64,000 bases of DNA. Origin: Membranipora membranacea. Taxonomy: Eukaryota > Bryozoa > Gymnolaemata > Cheilostomatida > Membraniporidae. Below, one piece after another: positions 24,101 to 39,100 of the stretch. The notes below the pieces were generated by a model that searched no databases, had not been told where the DNA came from, and saw only the letters and a list, made by a program, of their open reading frames with translations. The first letter of the stretch is position 1; the number at the start of each line of letters is the position of its first letter. The translations under genes and the position numbers were made by a program. The stretch spans positions 23,984,025 to 24,048,024 of the forward strand of contig OU612070.1 in NCBI GenBank assembly GCA_914767715.1. The letters run 5' to 3'.

Positions 24101-27100
24101 GTTGGTCACCGCATTCTCTGATATCTATAGTGAGTTTAAATTTTTTAAATCAAATTTTTGCTGTCATGATATTCGACAAGTTTTGTGAAATCAGTCAGTG
24201 AATATATCGTTTAAATAAATGCTCAAAAATGAAAATGGAAAATTGATTTTTGTAATTATAGAACCACAACCAGTGTTTGAAATTGCCAGTTCTTGCCAGT
24301 ATGAAGCATGGGTAAGAAATATGTATTAGTGACAGTACTCTATCCACCAGAGTACTGCTACTAAGACTTACAATGAATTACAGTTCAATACTTGTATATT
24401 TGTTCAATTTAACGATATATCTGGCCATGAATGATGACATTGTGGGGGGTAGATGTCTAAATGACAGGGATGTCAAAGATTGAATCAACTTTTTTATGAA
24501 AGGACGAAAAGGATGAGTCCATTTTTTCGTTAAGACAAAATAATATGGATTGGTCAGTACTACCACATACTGAACTCAACTAACCACAACATTCCTTTAC
24601 TGCATTTTTCAGAGTTCAGGAATATTTTTTGCAAATGTTTTGATCTACAATTGATAATTATTGTTACCAATTTGTGTTATCAATGCTCCTTACGTGTTTG
24701 GCATTGCAACTCTATGTACTCTTCAGTGCATGCACAAGTGTATCCATTCACTTCATCAGTGCATGTTCCGTCATGCTGACACGGATTAGAAGAGCATTCA
24801 TCTATATCAACTGAACAGTCAACTCCCTTATAACCAGCATCACATATACAATCAGTCTCCTGTGGATTTATTTCTCTGCATACACCATGTCCATCACATT
24901 GCTGGTCACCGCATGCTCGGATGTCTATATTAAAGAGTAAACTTATCACTCAGCTTTATATCTCATCATCTAATACAAAATACAACATTCAATCGATTTA
25001 TTCGATATAAAAAGAAATAACAAAGGAAATGGGAAATTCATATTATATAAACTGCAACATTAATTTACTGTATTTTTCAGAGTAATGCTTTTCGAATTCG
25101 GCGATCAAAGATTGATAATAATTTGTGCACATTATTGTCACCAATCACTTACGTGTTTGGCAATGCAACTCCATGTACTCATCAGTGCATGCACAAGTGT
25201 ATCCATTGACTTTATCAGTGCATGTTCCATCATATTGACACGGATTCGAAGAGCATTCATCTATGTCTTCTGTACAGCCATCTCCTTTGTAACCAGCATC
25301 ACATATACAATCGGTCTCCTGTAGATTTATTTCTCTACACACACCATGGCCATCGCATTGTTGATCACCGCATGCCCTGATATCTATAAACAGCATACAA
25401 ACTAATATCGACACTATTCCTTCATATGCAAAACATTGGTTACATGAACATGCAAATCTGTTTTGTTGATATCTCTGCGCATGTCTTGCTCGTTGCGGGT
25501 CGAAATTCAATTTTCACAATCAAAAGTCGGAAGCTATGAACTCATTAATACCCCTTACGTCAGGGCTGCCCAACCAGTGGCCCTGGGGCTGCATGCGGCC
25601 CCTGACCAAATTTTATGCGGCCCCCGACCCATTTGAGGAAATCGCATAGTTGCGAAAACAATTTTCACCCCTATATTTATTACATTCCTCATTTGTACAA
25701 TAATAATACATCTAGTCACAGTATTTTGGAGTTCCCAACCGTTGCATTTGAGTGAGCTCCAATAAATAAATTCCCAACTGCAGAGATGAGGTTGCAGCCC
25801 CCAGGGATATTGCAATATGTGAATGCGGCCCCCTCAACGATAAGGTTGGGCATCCCTGCCTTACGTGTTTGACATTCCGCGGCCATGAACTCGTCAGTGC
25901 ATGCACATGTGTATCCATCAACGGCGTCACTGCATGTTCCATCATTCTGGCACGGATTAGAAGAGCACTCATCTATGTCGGCTGTACAGGCAACGCCCTC
26001 ATAACCAGCATGACATATACATTCGGTATCATGTGGAGGTACCTCTTTGCAGACACCGTTTCCACTACATGTGTCGTCTTCACACACCTGGATTTCTAAG
26101 CAAAGCAAATAAAGTACTTTTATTACTGTGGGGTATTCCTATCATAAGGTTTGTTGACATGCTGTTGTACATGTATCTTGCAGTTGTCTTCTCTGTTCAC
26201 ACTACTAAGGAGTTAGCATCATTCTACCCTGACCTAATTATGACAGAGACTGACTTGACCTGTGACCTTGAGGAAACTACACTTTGGGTACATGTCTACT
26301 GACTTTCATGGTAAGTGAACTGCATTGTTAGTTGCTAGCCATCCTGTAATGTATAAAACCCAACTTTATCACAATTACTGTTATATCAAACGACATGCGA
26401 AAAAATACCAGTTGAATTAAAGGATTCATTTTTCTTGAATTCTTTAGTAGAAGTGGAGAGAACTGAATAGAACGGCATAGCAAAACTTGTGGAGTAAAAA
26501 ATCCCTTTCATCAAAAAAAAAACCTTACACTGACAGTTCATAGTCATAACTGCGTTTGTACAGCTACTACGATGCATTGTTCTTACTGAAGCCATATGGA
26601 CAGCAGTATCATACACTCTTTATAGGGGGTACAACTTCTGCTGTATCAACGAAGTGTAAATTTGGAAAATTAAGCTGAAAGTACCATTCATTCCGAATAA
26701 ATTGCTACAACATTTTTATTCACATCGCAACTACCTAACGATCTGTGACAATCTAGACTAAAATCAAAGTTTACTAGCTTAATACAAGAAAACACTTGTT
26801 TCACGTAATAAATGCTGTGCACATAGATCATCTGCCCTTCCAACCCTTTTTTATTTAGCGACAGATAGTAGGAAGCCCAATCCCAAAAACTTTCTCCGGT
26901 CAAAGTGTTTCATTAAACTTACTGGTTGCGCAATTTCTGCCCACAAAGTAACTTGCGCATTCACATGTAAAATTGTTCACAGCATCTGTGCACCGCCCAT
27001 TATTGTGACAAGGGTTAGGATCACAGTCGTCAATGTTTGTTGCACAGCTATCACCTGACCATCCTTGCTCACACACACATTGTCCTTTCATTGGATGAAT

Positions 27101-30100
27101 CTCAAAGCATTGTCCATGACCTCCGCAGGTTGTGTCACTGCAAGCTGTATCATAAAACATGAGTAAACCCTGAGTTAGTTAATAAAACATTCAAATTTGC
27201 TGATGACTTGAAATTGTTTTGCAGGGAGTGATATCAGACATCACTCTGACATTGTTTGCATCGATAAGTTCTCTCAGCGAGAATCCCAAAGCTCCGATTG
27301 GAGCATTTGCAGGAGCACCAACAGTCTAAAATGTTATCAAATGAAAATTAAGATGTGCTATGATTGAACAATTTTATGTAAATTTTGTTTACCCAACAGA
27401 AACAAGGTGGGTCAAAAGGCTGTGTAACAAAGCAACACCCTGACAATTTTGTTTCCATAAGTGGTAATAAAGTTGGGGCCATCTAATTCCAAAACCTCTT
27501 GAGTTATTGTTTCATCCATTTATTTTTGCATATTGCTGGAATTAACTGGATCATGGTGGGGACCTCTAAACTTAAATATTCTCTTGAATTCCAGTAAGCG
27601 GTGATGCCAGGAGTATTATAGATAATTTTTGATATAATTTTGTTCATATTGATAAGAGTATAACAATGTTGTACATACATGTGCCAAGGCATGATTCAGA
27701 ATAGCACTCTTCTGTAATCTCTTCTGTACATTGTAATCCAGTCCAACCAACTGCGCATAAGCATGCATATCCTCCACCAATCAGATCGTGGCAGGTGCTG
27801 TCTGTGTGACAGGGATCGGTTGAGCATTGGACATCATCTAAATATATTTAATTCAGGTCATTTATGATGACATAACTAAACACAATACACTTACCTATAT
27901 TTATTTGAAATCATATATCGAAGCTCATTGTATTATATTGTTGAAAATTATCTTTAAAATCACAGGCACTCTGTATCATCAACAATTTTCTTAGCAAGAC
28001 CAAATGTGTTGATTCTTAAATTATACTAAATATTATACTATGATTATAATGGCTTCTGTACTGACAATAGAAGTGGGACTGTGATATTCACCATTGTTAT
28101 CAGTAATCGGCTGAACAATTCTTTGGGGTAATGCAGATAGTACACACACCAATTCATTGCTAAGAACCTCAACACAGGATCTACCCCCGTCACATGTGCT
28201 TGCTGCACATTCTGTGATATCTGCTGCTACAAAATGAAAAGATGATTAATCATAGAATAGAGTAGAGCTGCCATCACAATTTTTTATGACTTTATTGGCA
28301 TAAAAAAGAAACAAAAAAGGGTGACACAAGAACATATGTTTTTCTTTCTTGTCTATCTTTACACTAGGAATTATCTGACCGCCCTATACTTATACACAGG
28401 TGGCTGGTTTGGAATAACCACCCTACAGTCTTGCCCGCAGTTGCCGGCTACTTTAACAGTATAAGAAATGATAGTTTTTGGTTTCTCATGCAGGCGATGA
28501 GTAGAACAGTGCAATCTAATCATCTTACCCTCCTCGCATGAAAGACCACTGTATCCACTTGTACATTCACAAGAGAATCCATTTCCAGATTCAGACACTG
28601 AGCAACGTCCACTGTTCAAACAAGGGCTAGGATTGCAAAAGTCCTTTGTGAGTTCACAACTGTCACCAGACCTATGTTCATCACAAACACATATCACTCC
28701 TCCACCAAGTTTCTCAACGCAGGTTCCCTTACCGCTGCATGTTTGATCTTCGCATTCACTTATATCTAGTTGCAAAACAAGAATTATGAAGGTTTTCATG
28801 ACACAGAGGTTAACCATGATTATCATTTCATGTAATATGACCTGGTTCAATTGGAAATGTTTTTATATTGCATCTAGTGATCACACCGTGGAAAACACAT
28901 CTTTTTCGTTTTTCATGTCAATCACACACATCATTATTTTAGATGACGTTCCGCCCCCATATTGAATAGTAGATAATAGCGGGCTATCTAAATAGTGCCA
29001 TCAACATATTTAATTGGGGAAAGAGAGATTGCAAAATCAGTCAGTGCGCTTGCTATTTACTGCCAGGCAATTGGTGCCGCAGGAATTTTGGTTGATTGTT
29101 CCAGGGTTCCTCGGGTGCATCCCTACCCAATCAGCTCCAACCAGCAAGCTGCGGTTGAATCATATTACCTTGTGTACACCTTGTGCCTGCCCATCCGTCA
29201 GAACATGAACATCTGAATGAATTTACCAGTTCTTCACAGCTACCACCATTAGAGCATGGGTCGGGATCACAAATATCGGCATCCATACTGAGGTCACAAT
29301 TTTCTCCAGCATACCCATTGTTACATTTGCATGCAATGCCTCCTTTCCATAACTCATGGCATATTCCATGCCCGGTGCAGCTGGTGGCATCGCATTCAGT
29401 TTTGTCTAGTGAACACACATATATATATATATATTGTTGAATCTGTTGTGACCTATGCCATACTTCTGACTCTTAATTTGTGGAAAGATGAATATAGTCA
29501 GATTTGTAAGAGGTAGCTGGGTCTATCATGCAGGAATCTATTACAAATTTTCTTTTGTTGAACTAGTCGTGGTAATGGAAAATATGATCGAGATTCCTAT
29601 GCAATGGGCGTATTCAGTAAGTTCAGAAATATTTGTTTAATTGATGAGTTTGGTATGACATGATTTCTTAAATTAAATTTTGGTGATTACCTTGTTTACA
29701 AACCAAGCTCTTTCAAACTGGTGTTATTTCAAACAATTGTTTGGCCTTTTGCATAAATAATCCATAAAAATGTATGGTTAACTTTGTGCAAGCTGTCTGT
29801 AGTTGCTTTCTGAGTCTAACCACAAGCCGTTCCTTACAGGCTAACATCGTTGTTACCTATAGATCAGCATTACCCATTATGTAACCTTTTAACAAGTGAC
29901 AGTCTTGGGAGCGACCAAATGTTGTGTACTTAAAAGCGAAGTATAAAAATGGTTGACTATTCATTACAGCATTATAGTGTTGTTATTTAGGTGATTGTAG
30001 TTGCCTACCTTGCCCACAGTTTGCCCCGGTCCACAATGAAGAGCACACACAGGATACTGAGTGTTGAACTGCATCTCGCACACATGAGCCAGCATTTAAA

Positions 30101-33100
30101 CAGGGATTTGTAGAACACAAATCTTCTTCCACTTCACAAGTGCTGCCTGACCATCCCTCATGACAAATGCAAAGAATCTCATCAAGGGTCACATAACAAT
30201 TACCATTGTTATGGCAGCTGTCATTTTCACAAACCTCTAAAAGAATAATGATTCATAGGAAATCACTTATTTCCACGAACCGATGTTGACCAGGATTTAT
30301 AAGAATCCAATTCCAAGTTGCAGCAAGTCTTATTTCTATACTCTAGGTATTTATTGATCACCCTATTTGATGAAGTAGGAGGTGGCTCAGTGGGTTACAT
30401 CGCCAGACTTCAGCATGTAAATGTTGAAGGCCGTGGGTTCGAATCAAACTGCAGCCCACTGACTACTGGGACTTGTTGGATCCCCAGGTGTTCTCCGACC
30501 TGCCTACAAACTGAGAGCAACTTGGCGCATACATTGCCGCCTCGCCCTTAAGGCGTACCCTATTTCGTGTCCCATTCTACGTAATGTGGTGCATGACTGA
30601 ACCTTGAGATTTTCACCAAAATTTATTTAATCGCAGGTGGCTTGTGTGGGTTAGAAACCCTATATCCTTGCCTGCTGTTGCCGGCTACTGTTGCAATAAA
30701 TTTTAACCATTGCACCAAAGATTTAATCCCGTGATGTGATTTATACATGCCCTCCATCAAATGTGGGGAGGTAAAGCCTCCAAGCAGTGTATGCAACTTG
30801 TGAAACCAATGAAAAAGAGTCAGAAACTTTATCATTTGGCAGACAAGATTCTATTATAGATCATCTAATTACCGGAGACAGTATGTGGTGGTTGAGGTTC
30901 CTCAGGTGTATATGGTAAGTTTGGTATACACCCTGTCCTTTTCCCACTCGGTCCATACACCTCTACGCAGGTTTTAGCTTCACTACATGTATTAATAGAA
31001 CAGTCATCTCTGTCTATAAGAGAAGTTATGAATGTCCAAATATAATAATAACCCGGGAGGGGGGGGGTGTCTTTTAAATAGAAGCAGCCAAAATTGCAAT
31101 CTGATCGCTCACTCACTGGGTGAGCGATACCTGCTAGGCTCCCGCTTTCGGATCGCTCAGTCACTTGATGGAACTATATACATTCTGGATGAGCGATTTG
31201 GGAGCGATTTGGGAGCGATTTTTTTAATTGAAAGACCAAGTGAGTTAAAATTTTGAGCGAATTGATAGTGATAACTTGCTTTAGTTGAGAAGCGCTGTAT
31301 CTAATTGAAAGATCCCCCAGTATCATAGCATTGTTATATGCATTTACTGCAATGAAACCTTTTCACCAACAAAAAACGCTTGTAACTACCTACAGCTGAT
31401 CTCACCCAATCACACAATTTCTAGTTTGGTGTCATGGTGGATGGTGGTTTGAGGGCTCTATTGCTGACCATTGATTTACAAGAAGCTAATCCCTTCAAAT
31501 AAATCTACTGTTACTGTAGACAACGCTTCAAAAATGTTGTTGTCTTCAATAATGGTGCTTTAATAAATATAATCAATTGATAGATGATATTGAATGTTAC
31601 TATCCTGTCAAAAAATGGAACACTCAAGTGATGTTAGGGGAGATTTAGACTTCTCTTTTTACCTTTCTGGCATTGAGTTCCTCTCCAAATGTATTGGCAT
31701 TGGCAAAATATATTTTTTCCATGTTTACAGATTCCTCTATCAAAGCAAAATCCTTGTCCACATCTGTTTTCCGGAAGCCGAATATGGCACAACTCCCCAG
31801 TATATCCCGACAAGCATTGACACATGGTACTCCCATCCTCCAGCTGCACACACTGCCCGTTCCCCTTACATATGAAAGGGTCTCGCATACACAAATCCAC
31901 AACTGGTAAAAAGAGTGTGTGGAGAAAAAAAGAATAGATACAACAAATGTTTTATAAGGTCACACTCAAAATGAAATAGATAACTGTTACAAAGTAGTAT
32001 CAAACTTGATGATGGCCCACACTATTATTTAGTGAACTTTATTCGTTTCCCCCCCCCCCCCCCCCTACATTACAAAATGCACTCTGACAGTCAACAAAAT
32101 TAGTTATCTACATCGAATGTCCATCAAACATTTTGTGCATGGCTAAATGGTTCTACGCTATATTTTGCTGGATGTCCCACTTAATGTGTAACAGGACCCT
32201 GCAAGGGGAGATTTGCTTGCCAATAAACCGAGCTGTTGAGTTCAGCAACAGCAGACGGGCAATGCTCTCAATAATACTGAATCGAAGTATCCACTGACAT
32301 CGATATTGCACTATTTACATCTCTTATCATTAGAGTCAATTTAGAGAGATTACCTAACATGTAACCTCCCCTAATTCATAAAATTGAACACACCACACAA
32401 TCGCCACACCAAATTCCTTGTGATGGTACTGCTATTAAGAAACTTAATTCACTTTCTAACGATCAGAGATTTACATGCAATAGTATATCACATGATCAGG
32501 TTGATCAATATATCTACATACCTTCTTCACACCTTGACCCAGTGAACTGAGGAGGACATGTACATGAGTAGTCTGCACCTACACCATCAACACATGTCCC
32601 ATTGTGCACACATCTATCCACAATACAACTATCCTCGCCCAAATCTGCCCACAATGACATACGCAGATGTAATAAACATTCCAATTGATACAGATAAAGA
32701 AGCACTTTTTTACATTGACCTTAAGAGTGTGTTGCCTTTTTAAAATTCTTCTTCAACACTTTACTCATTCATTCTTCACGGTTGTTAATATATAAGCCAA
32801 TGCGGAATGGCAATAGCTGCATCATACTAGTACCTTGTTCACAGTGTTTGCCACCCCAAAATTCCGTACAGGAACAATAATACATCTGGTATCCGTCTTG
32901 ACATGTCCCGCCATTATAGCATGTTATGTTCTTGCATTCGTCCAGGTCAAATTCTTTCAGATAAAGCCAAATAAATTATAGGTTTTATTAAATGACCATT
33001 TATCGTCAATGCTCATATATTGTCTGAAATCATTCTTATTCTTGAGGGGTAAATCTGGCTCAAAATATTTTTGAATTTTTTTAAAAGATCCGTTGATAGG

Positions 33101-36100
33101 TTATTCTCATGACATTGTTTATTGTAAAAAATTGTTCCAGTAATCACTGAATTTCGTCTTGTTGTATTTACCATAGTGGCTATTTATCTAACTTGTTTGA
33201 ACTCAATATTGGGCAATGATGGTATAAGTTATGGCATGTAGTGTAAACATATTTGTGAAAAATTCTTTGATGCTCAGAAGATTGAGTGACTGAACGCATT
33301 TTTGGCGAGACATGACCATAAATGTTTTGAATTAAATGAAGCTGAGGAGTTTGAGATGCATTAAAGTGCATTTTATACACAATCAAAAATCTATTGGTTA
33401 TAGAATACAATGGAACATAGCATCACTGATGTATGGTACCTTATGACCAATTTCTCTGAGCTGCTCATCCACCCTAAGAACAGGCAATTTTTCTCATGCA
33501 TCTTATATTACCATGCTTAGGAAAGTCAGGAAAAAATTGCAATACATGGAAATCAATTCAAAATAAGAGAGGTCCATACCGAATGTTATGCGACGGAGGT
33601 GTTTCGTGTATGCAGAATACATTATCACAGTGCTATTGTCAAGCCAAAGAGGAGATGAAGGCGCCTGAGTTGTACAGTGTTCAATCAAATTTCCATCTTC
33701 CACATCAGTAATATACCACTTTTTTAAGGCCGTGCATATTTGCAACGGAATCACAGGATCTGCAATAAACATAAAATAACAGTGTAACGAATTGGTTCAC
33801 ATCAACGGAATCGACCACAAATCCCTGAAATCCCTGAAGTTCACACACAGATCAAATGTGCGTTTGTTTTGGTGCATGTAAAGGCTGTTTTTTATATTAT
33901 GGTTTTCTTTTCCATCCAGGGTCGGTTTATTCGTATTTGTCCTCTATTCAGACAGATATTATCCAGACGTAATCCACATGCTTCCTCTACTTGTTAACTT
34001 CTGGGCTGGTGCAGTGTTGTTCAAAGAAATTTGCCAGCTCTGATTCCGTACTCTCAGTTGAATAGAACTTATTGGGCTCTTTCTGCTCTTTGAAAAAAAT
34101 GTTTAGCTCTAGTGTTTTAGGAAAGAAAGATGTGTGGAAGAGACTGCCACGATTTTATAGGATCATATTTTAAGTATAGTCCATAAACCCATAGCCATCC
34201 GAAACCAACAAACATGTTCATCAACGAGAAATAGCAACTAAGCCGTGGATATCAGGTGGAATATCATTTGATAAGTCGTTCTTGACTGTCACACACAGAT
34301 GGATGATTGACTTTGCTGGCAATATATAACCAACAAAAAAGTAAGCTTATAACTAGCTGCATTGCAGGTGTAAAAGCAAAGAGCATTTATTTATGATGTA
34401 TCTTGCAGTACAGCAGTTACAATGCTTCCACTGCTCTAGTCCTATTTTGCCAATTTCGTGTTCTGTTATCTGTCGATTTCTATTTTTTAATCCCCTAGCA
34501 TTGCAGTTGTTGAAAAAAAAAACCTTTTCAAAACAATCGATGACTGATCTTGATTTTTCTGACTTTTCGCTTGGTTGATTGCCAACTCACCTTTCTTGTG
34601 ATAAGTTTCCAAAAAGGAGATTGATTGATGTGAATGTGCCCAGTATGTTGGAGTAGAGCTACTGTACAGCAACAATAAGGATAACATGAGAAAATACGTA
34701 CTATATAATCTTAAGAAGAATAGGCGCTACAGAGTAGTGCAATTGGATTGGTTTTTTTTTTTTGTTGGTTTGAGAATGAATGGATAGCAGATGAAGAGAT
34801 AGCATTCGAAACGAATAATAATTAGTCTAATGCTAACACCACCCACATTTAACAAAAAGTATAGCCTTTATTCTGGACAGACAGTGTCCAGTACCAAATG
34901 ACCCCAAAAGGAGAGGAAACAAGTGTATCCATAACATCATACACACAACTCATGATTTGATCATATATAAAGAAATTGAAAAAGAAGTCATATATGGAAC
35001 CAGGTCACAGCCAAGGCTAGAGATCAATAAATATATATTGTGATATTCAATACCTTACACTCACACCTGTATCAATATGCCTAGTAGTAACTGAAAGGTC
35101 AGTTTCTCCCCTTTTTTACTCAAATTACTACAAGGTCTACACATACTTGAAACGATATTCCAAACTTGGCCTGACCCTATTCTGACACAAACGTATATTC
35201 ATTTTCTACTCAATCTACATTGAGAGTAGGGCTGGAACGGGTCGGGTTTTTGCATTTTTCCACACCTGTTCACTCAAGCCTAGTCACTCACTCAAAAGTT
35301 TTACCGCTGGTACATTGTATTACAAGTTGGCCAAAACAGCCTCCCCAACCAAGGGTAGAACCCAGGTTCAAGTGATCAGTAGTCTTGTTATCAGCACGGC
35401 ATATCAATTCATCTCATTCTTGTTGTGGATTAAGGGTAAACAACGCCGGTTAAGGTATGTTTTTTATCTCTGTGAAGACTGCTGTTCATATTATCACATC
35501 ATAAAGAATAAGTGCATTTTGTGTCGACTAATCATCATCTGCTTTCTAGAGTCTTGTGCTTTGAATTTACATTCATGACTGGAACTGAGTGTATGACTCA
35601 TAGAGTTAATATATGATAACTCTATGGTATGACTCCTTGCTTGAACTGTCGTACTCACTGCAATCTTTGTGGGTATCAGATGGTTGATCAGAGTTAGGCC
35701 AAAACCAGCTTCAGTAGCCCAGTTTCACGTGTTCCCATACCCAACCAGGACTACTCCTGGTTGATGTTTGATAGCGGAAACTTGAAAACCCGACCCTGTC
35801 CAGATTTTTGCTACCCGTTCCAGCCCTTATTGAGAGTAGTGGAGTTTTGAGTGTAGATAAGAGAAATATGTCGGACTGTAAGCTTTAGCAAGTGCGCCAT
35901 AATTGCAAAGTATACCTTTGAAAAGCAAGCTCTCGAGCTGCTGGCAAAATAAATCAAGAACTTTCATTCAACTTGTTGGGGATGTCGTATGCAGGTAAAT
36001 AGATAATGGGAGAAGAGTGAAAACTTTGATGAAGGTTATTGATCCCTTTTACTAGCGGCAATCAAGTTTGATAAAACATTACCTGTAGTTGTGTTGAGCA

Positions 36101-39100
36101 AATAAATGGTACCCCGTATATCTGATATGCTCTGGGCAGTGTTGGTAGTGATCAGCAGCATATTTGAAAAATAAGGATGAACAACCATCTCTCCGTAGAT
36201 ACCGAGAGCTTTGAAGTTATCATCAAAATCTGGTCCTTGCCCATGAAACAGAGCTGTAGAATCAACCCTATCCCCGTAATCTTCATAACTGTAACTGTTA
36301 AGTACAAAGACAGGGTTTGCGCAATACCTTTTCACAAACACCACCTATATAGACCATCATTCAAGCAAACTCACCTGCTGATTGCACCGTTACACTTGGC
36401 GCCTTGATATTCTGCCTTATCACTTGATAAATAGTCACAATAACCATTAGAGTTACAGCAATCACCAGTTATTGAACTTACTAAGACAAACTGATACTAT
36501 ACCTTCTAAACGAAAAACATCCAATGAAGAATAATTTGGGTAATTCTAATCTTGAAAGGATATATATGGGCTCTGAGTAGTTAATAGAAAGTGCTATTAT
36601 AAATCAAATGTTGCCTTTCACTGCAATTAGATCAGTGTGGTTGAAATTGCCTCTTAGAACCCAATTTAGGAAAAAGCATGTGGTGCGCTGACCATCTGTA
36701 AACGCTTCTAAAATGCAGATCCAACCCAAAGGCCATGGAAGCACAACAATCCTTCTCAATGAATGAGGTTGTATGAGATTAATGGTAACAAAAACAAAGC
36801 CCTTATCAATCCCTTCGGTTTATAATGATGGTGTTTTGGTTAGCATCTGGCGATAACTGCCAGGCTGCAGGGTTCAAAACTACCTAAGATTTCGATTTTT
36901 TACTTTTGTTCCAGCTCATATCACCTCCAGGTGTACTGATTCCTGAATTAAATAAACACCTTATACGAAAATCATTTGTATATATATATATATATTTCGT
37001 ATAAATATAATATATATATATATATTTCATATATATAACAATGTCCTGTTTAGGCCTTTAGTTAGACCGATATGAATATATATATACATATTATATGAAT
37101 TATATAAAGTTGTATCGGGATTTATCATACTAGAATTATCTCCCTTGTCGTAAAATATATGTATTTATTTGAGCATCATTCCGTGCTAAACTTAATCCAC
37201 ACCTTGGATGTCTTATGGACTATTGTTACGTACCGTTACTATATTGATGCATGGACTGAAAATTTAAGTTACGATTATATCACACTTATTAAGTTGACTA
37301 AATGATTGAATAATATAGTTTGAATGACTTAGATATAAACATTATTTAATATTGGTAACATTATGTTTGATTTTTCTTATTCTGCTATATCTTACTATGT
37401 GGTTTATTAGGATACTTGGCTCTCATCACGCCGACCTGCCAATCTGAGCCAACAAATTGGCTCTACCAGTGGTTGTCAGAAATAAATCAAAGATACATTT
37501 TATCCTATGCATCATTTAGAATATCCGCTCAAGTGAAATTCGGGGCTGGTTTTCAATTCGGATGCCGCTAGATGTCTGCGAAATTGTATTAAGCAGACAT
37601 TTAATTTAACAGAGCTTTAGCCATATTTAGCAGCTGCTTATCCATATTTTAATTAGCCTCTGCTATAACTCTGCACAAGTAGATTGATATTCATCTTACA
37701 CTCACACTGAACACAACAGAGTTTATGTGTCTATGATTATTTGTGGTCATTGCAGATGGATAAAACTTTGATGAGTCGTTGTTTTAATCAATTAGCATAT
37801 ATTACTTATGGAGTTACTATGCTGCCGTATTTAAGTATACAGCACTGATCCCCTTCATTAATTATCAACAACATATTGCACTTACCTGAGATATCGAGTG
37901 TAGCTCTCCCCAACAGCTAACATTCCAGATTCAACGCTTATTCCACTCATATTGAAGAAGCTGATGCCTGGAACAAGATGCATACTTTATGATATCATGA
38001 AGATGAGCAAAGAAGACAACTTTATTATGATTAATAATTATCCTCTCTTGATTTAAGTTTTGCATATATGGCAAACAAAAAGCGTGCATCCAATTGAATA
38101 AATGTAATTTATCAACTCAGTAAGAAATGTTACTAGCCAAACACTAAAATTGTTGTTTCATATTAGTCAGTAGTAATCAAGGTAGAACCAGTGGATTGGG
38201 GTATTTTGGCTCAAATGATCTGCTTAATCTTCCAGTATCAATTCCAAGGACTTTGGATGCATATCGAGTTATATGTGGCCAAGCTACAGCACTTACCATT
38301 TTTAACATAAATCCAAATAATGTTGTTTCTTCCGAAGGACAGAGAGCCCATAGGTTGATTGAAGCCTACACCATCACCATAGACCAGATAACCAAACAAA
38401 ATCCTTCTTGTAACGAGGTTTGGTCCACTGATCAATATACCCTTTGTAGTAAAATCAAACATTGTTTGATGCTGCAGACCAACTATATTCAGCTTAGTAC
38501 CATGAATACATTCACAAGGTTTTCTATGATTTCTAAGATTATTAGTATTATGTTATGTTCATTTTTACTCAATATAAATGTTGCCTTTGTCTCATATATG
38601 ACTGAAAGTTTTTTTTCGAACGTCTGTCATAAAATCAATCAATCATATAATACATCAGTTTCAAGCAGTATTAAGGGGGTTAGGAAATCAAATTACTGCT
38701 ACATAAAAGTGCTTTTGAAAAATTTTGAATGAGGGAAGACGCTTAATATTTCATAGGTCACTGCCACTGCATTTATTTTGGCATAGCCTGGATTTTCAAA
38801 AACATATAATGCCGTATTTTGCTTGCGAATCTCAGAAAGCTCAATCATTGAGTTTTTTACTACCACCAGGCACATGGTAATTTTGTGAATAAATTTTTAT
38901 ATTCTTGTAAGAAGTCTCTTGACAATGGAACCGTATTTATTTTGAACTTATGTAGAAAGAATGGTTATTAAAAGTCTTTTGAAGATGTATATTATTAGGT
39001 TTGCACAGCACTAGGCCCCATGGATACCTCATAGATGAGAAGAGAGGACAATTTCAAATACTGTACATAATTTTTACCCAATAGTGCTCTGAATTTGGAA

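Noticed and set aside
23296-25324. + strand Cys-rich frames (CTCVSINF type) over the EGF exons
   Set aside because: They are antisense readings of conserved EGF exons, with cysteines arising from the complementary codons.
35315-35578. + strand ORF of 87 codons
   Set aside because: It lies wholly inside the hAT-type nonautonomous element 35227-35828 and shows no transposase motif.
38196-38732. 178-codon + strand ORF
   Set aside because: It overlaps the minus-strand propeller exon 38297-38471, which has matching splice sites and phase; the + frame is its shadow.
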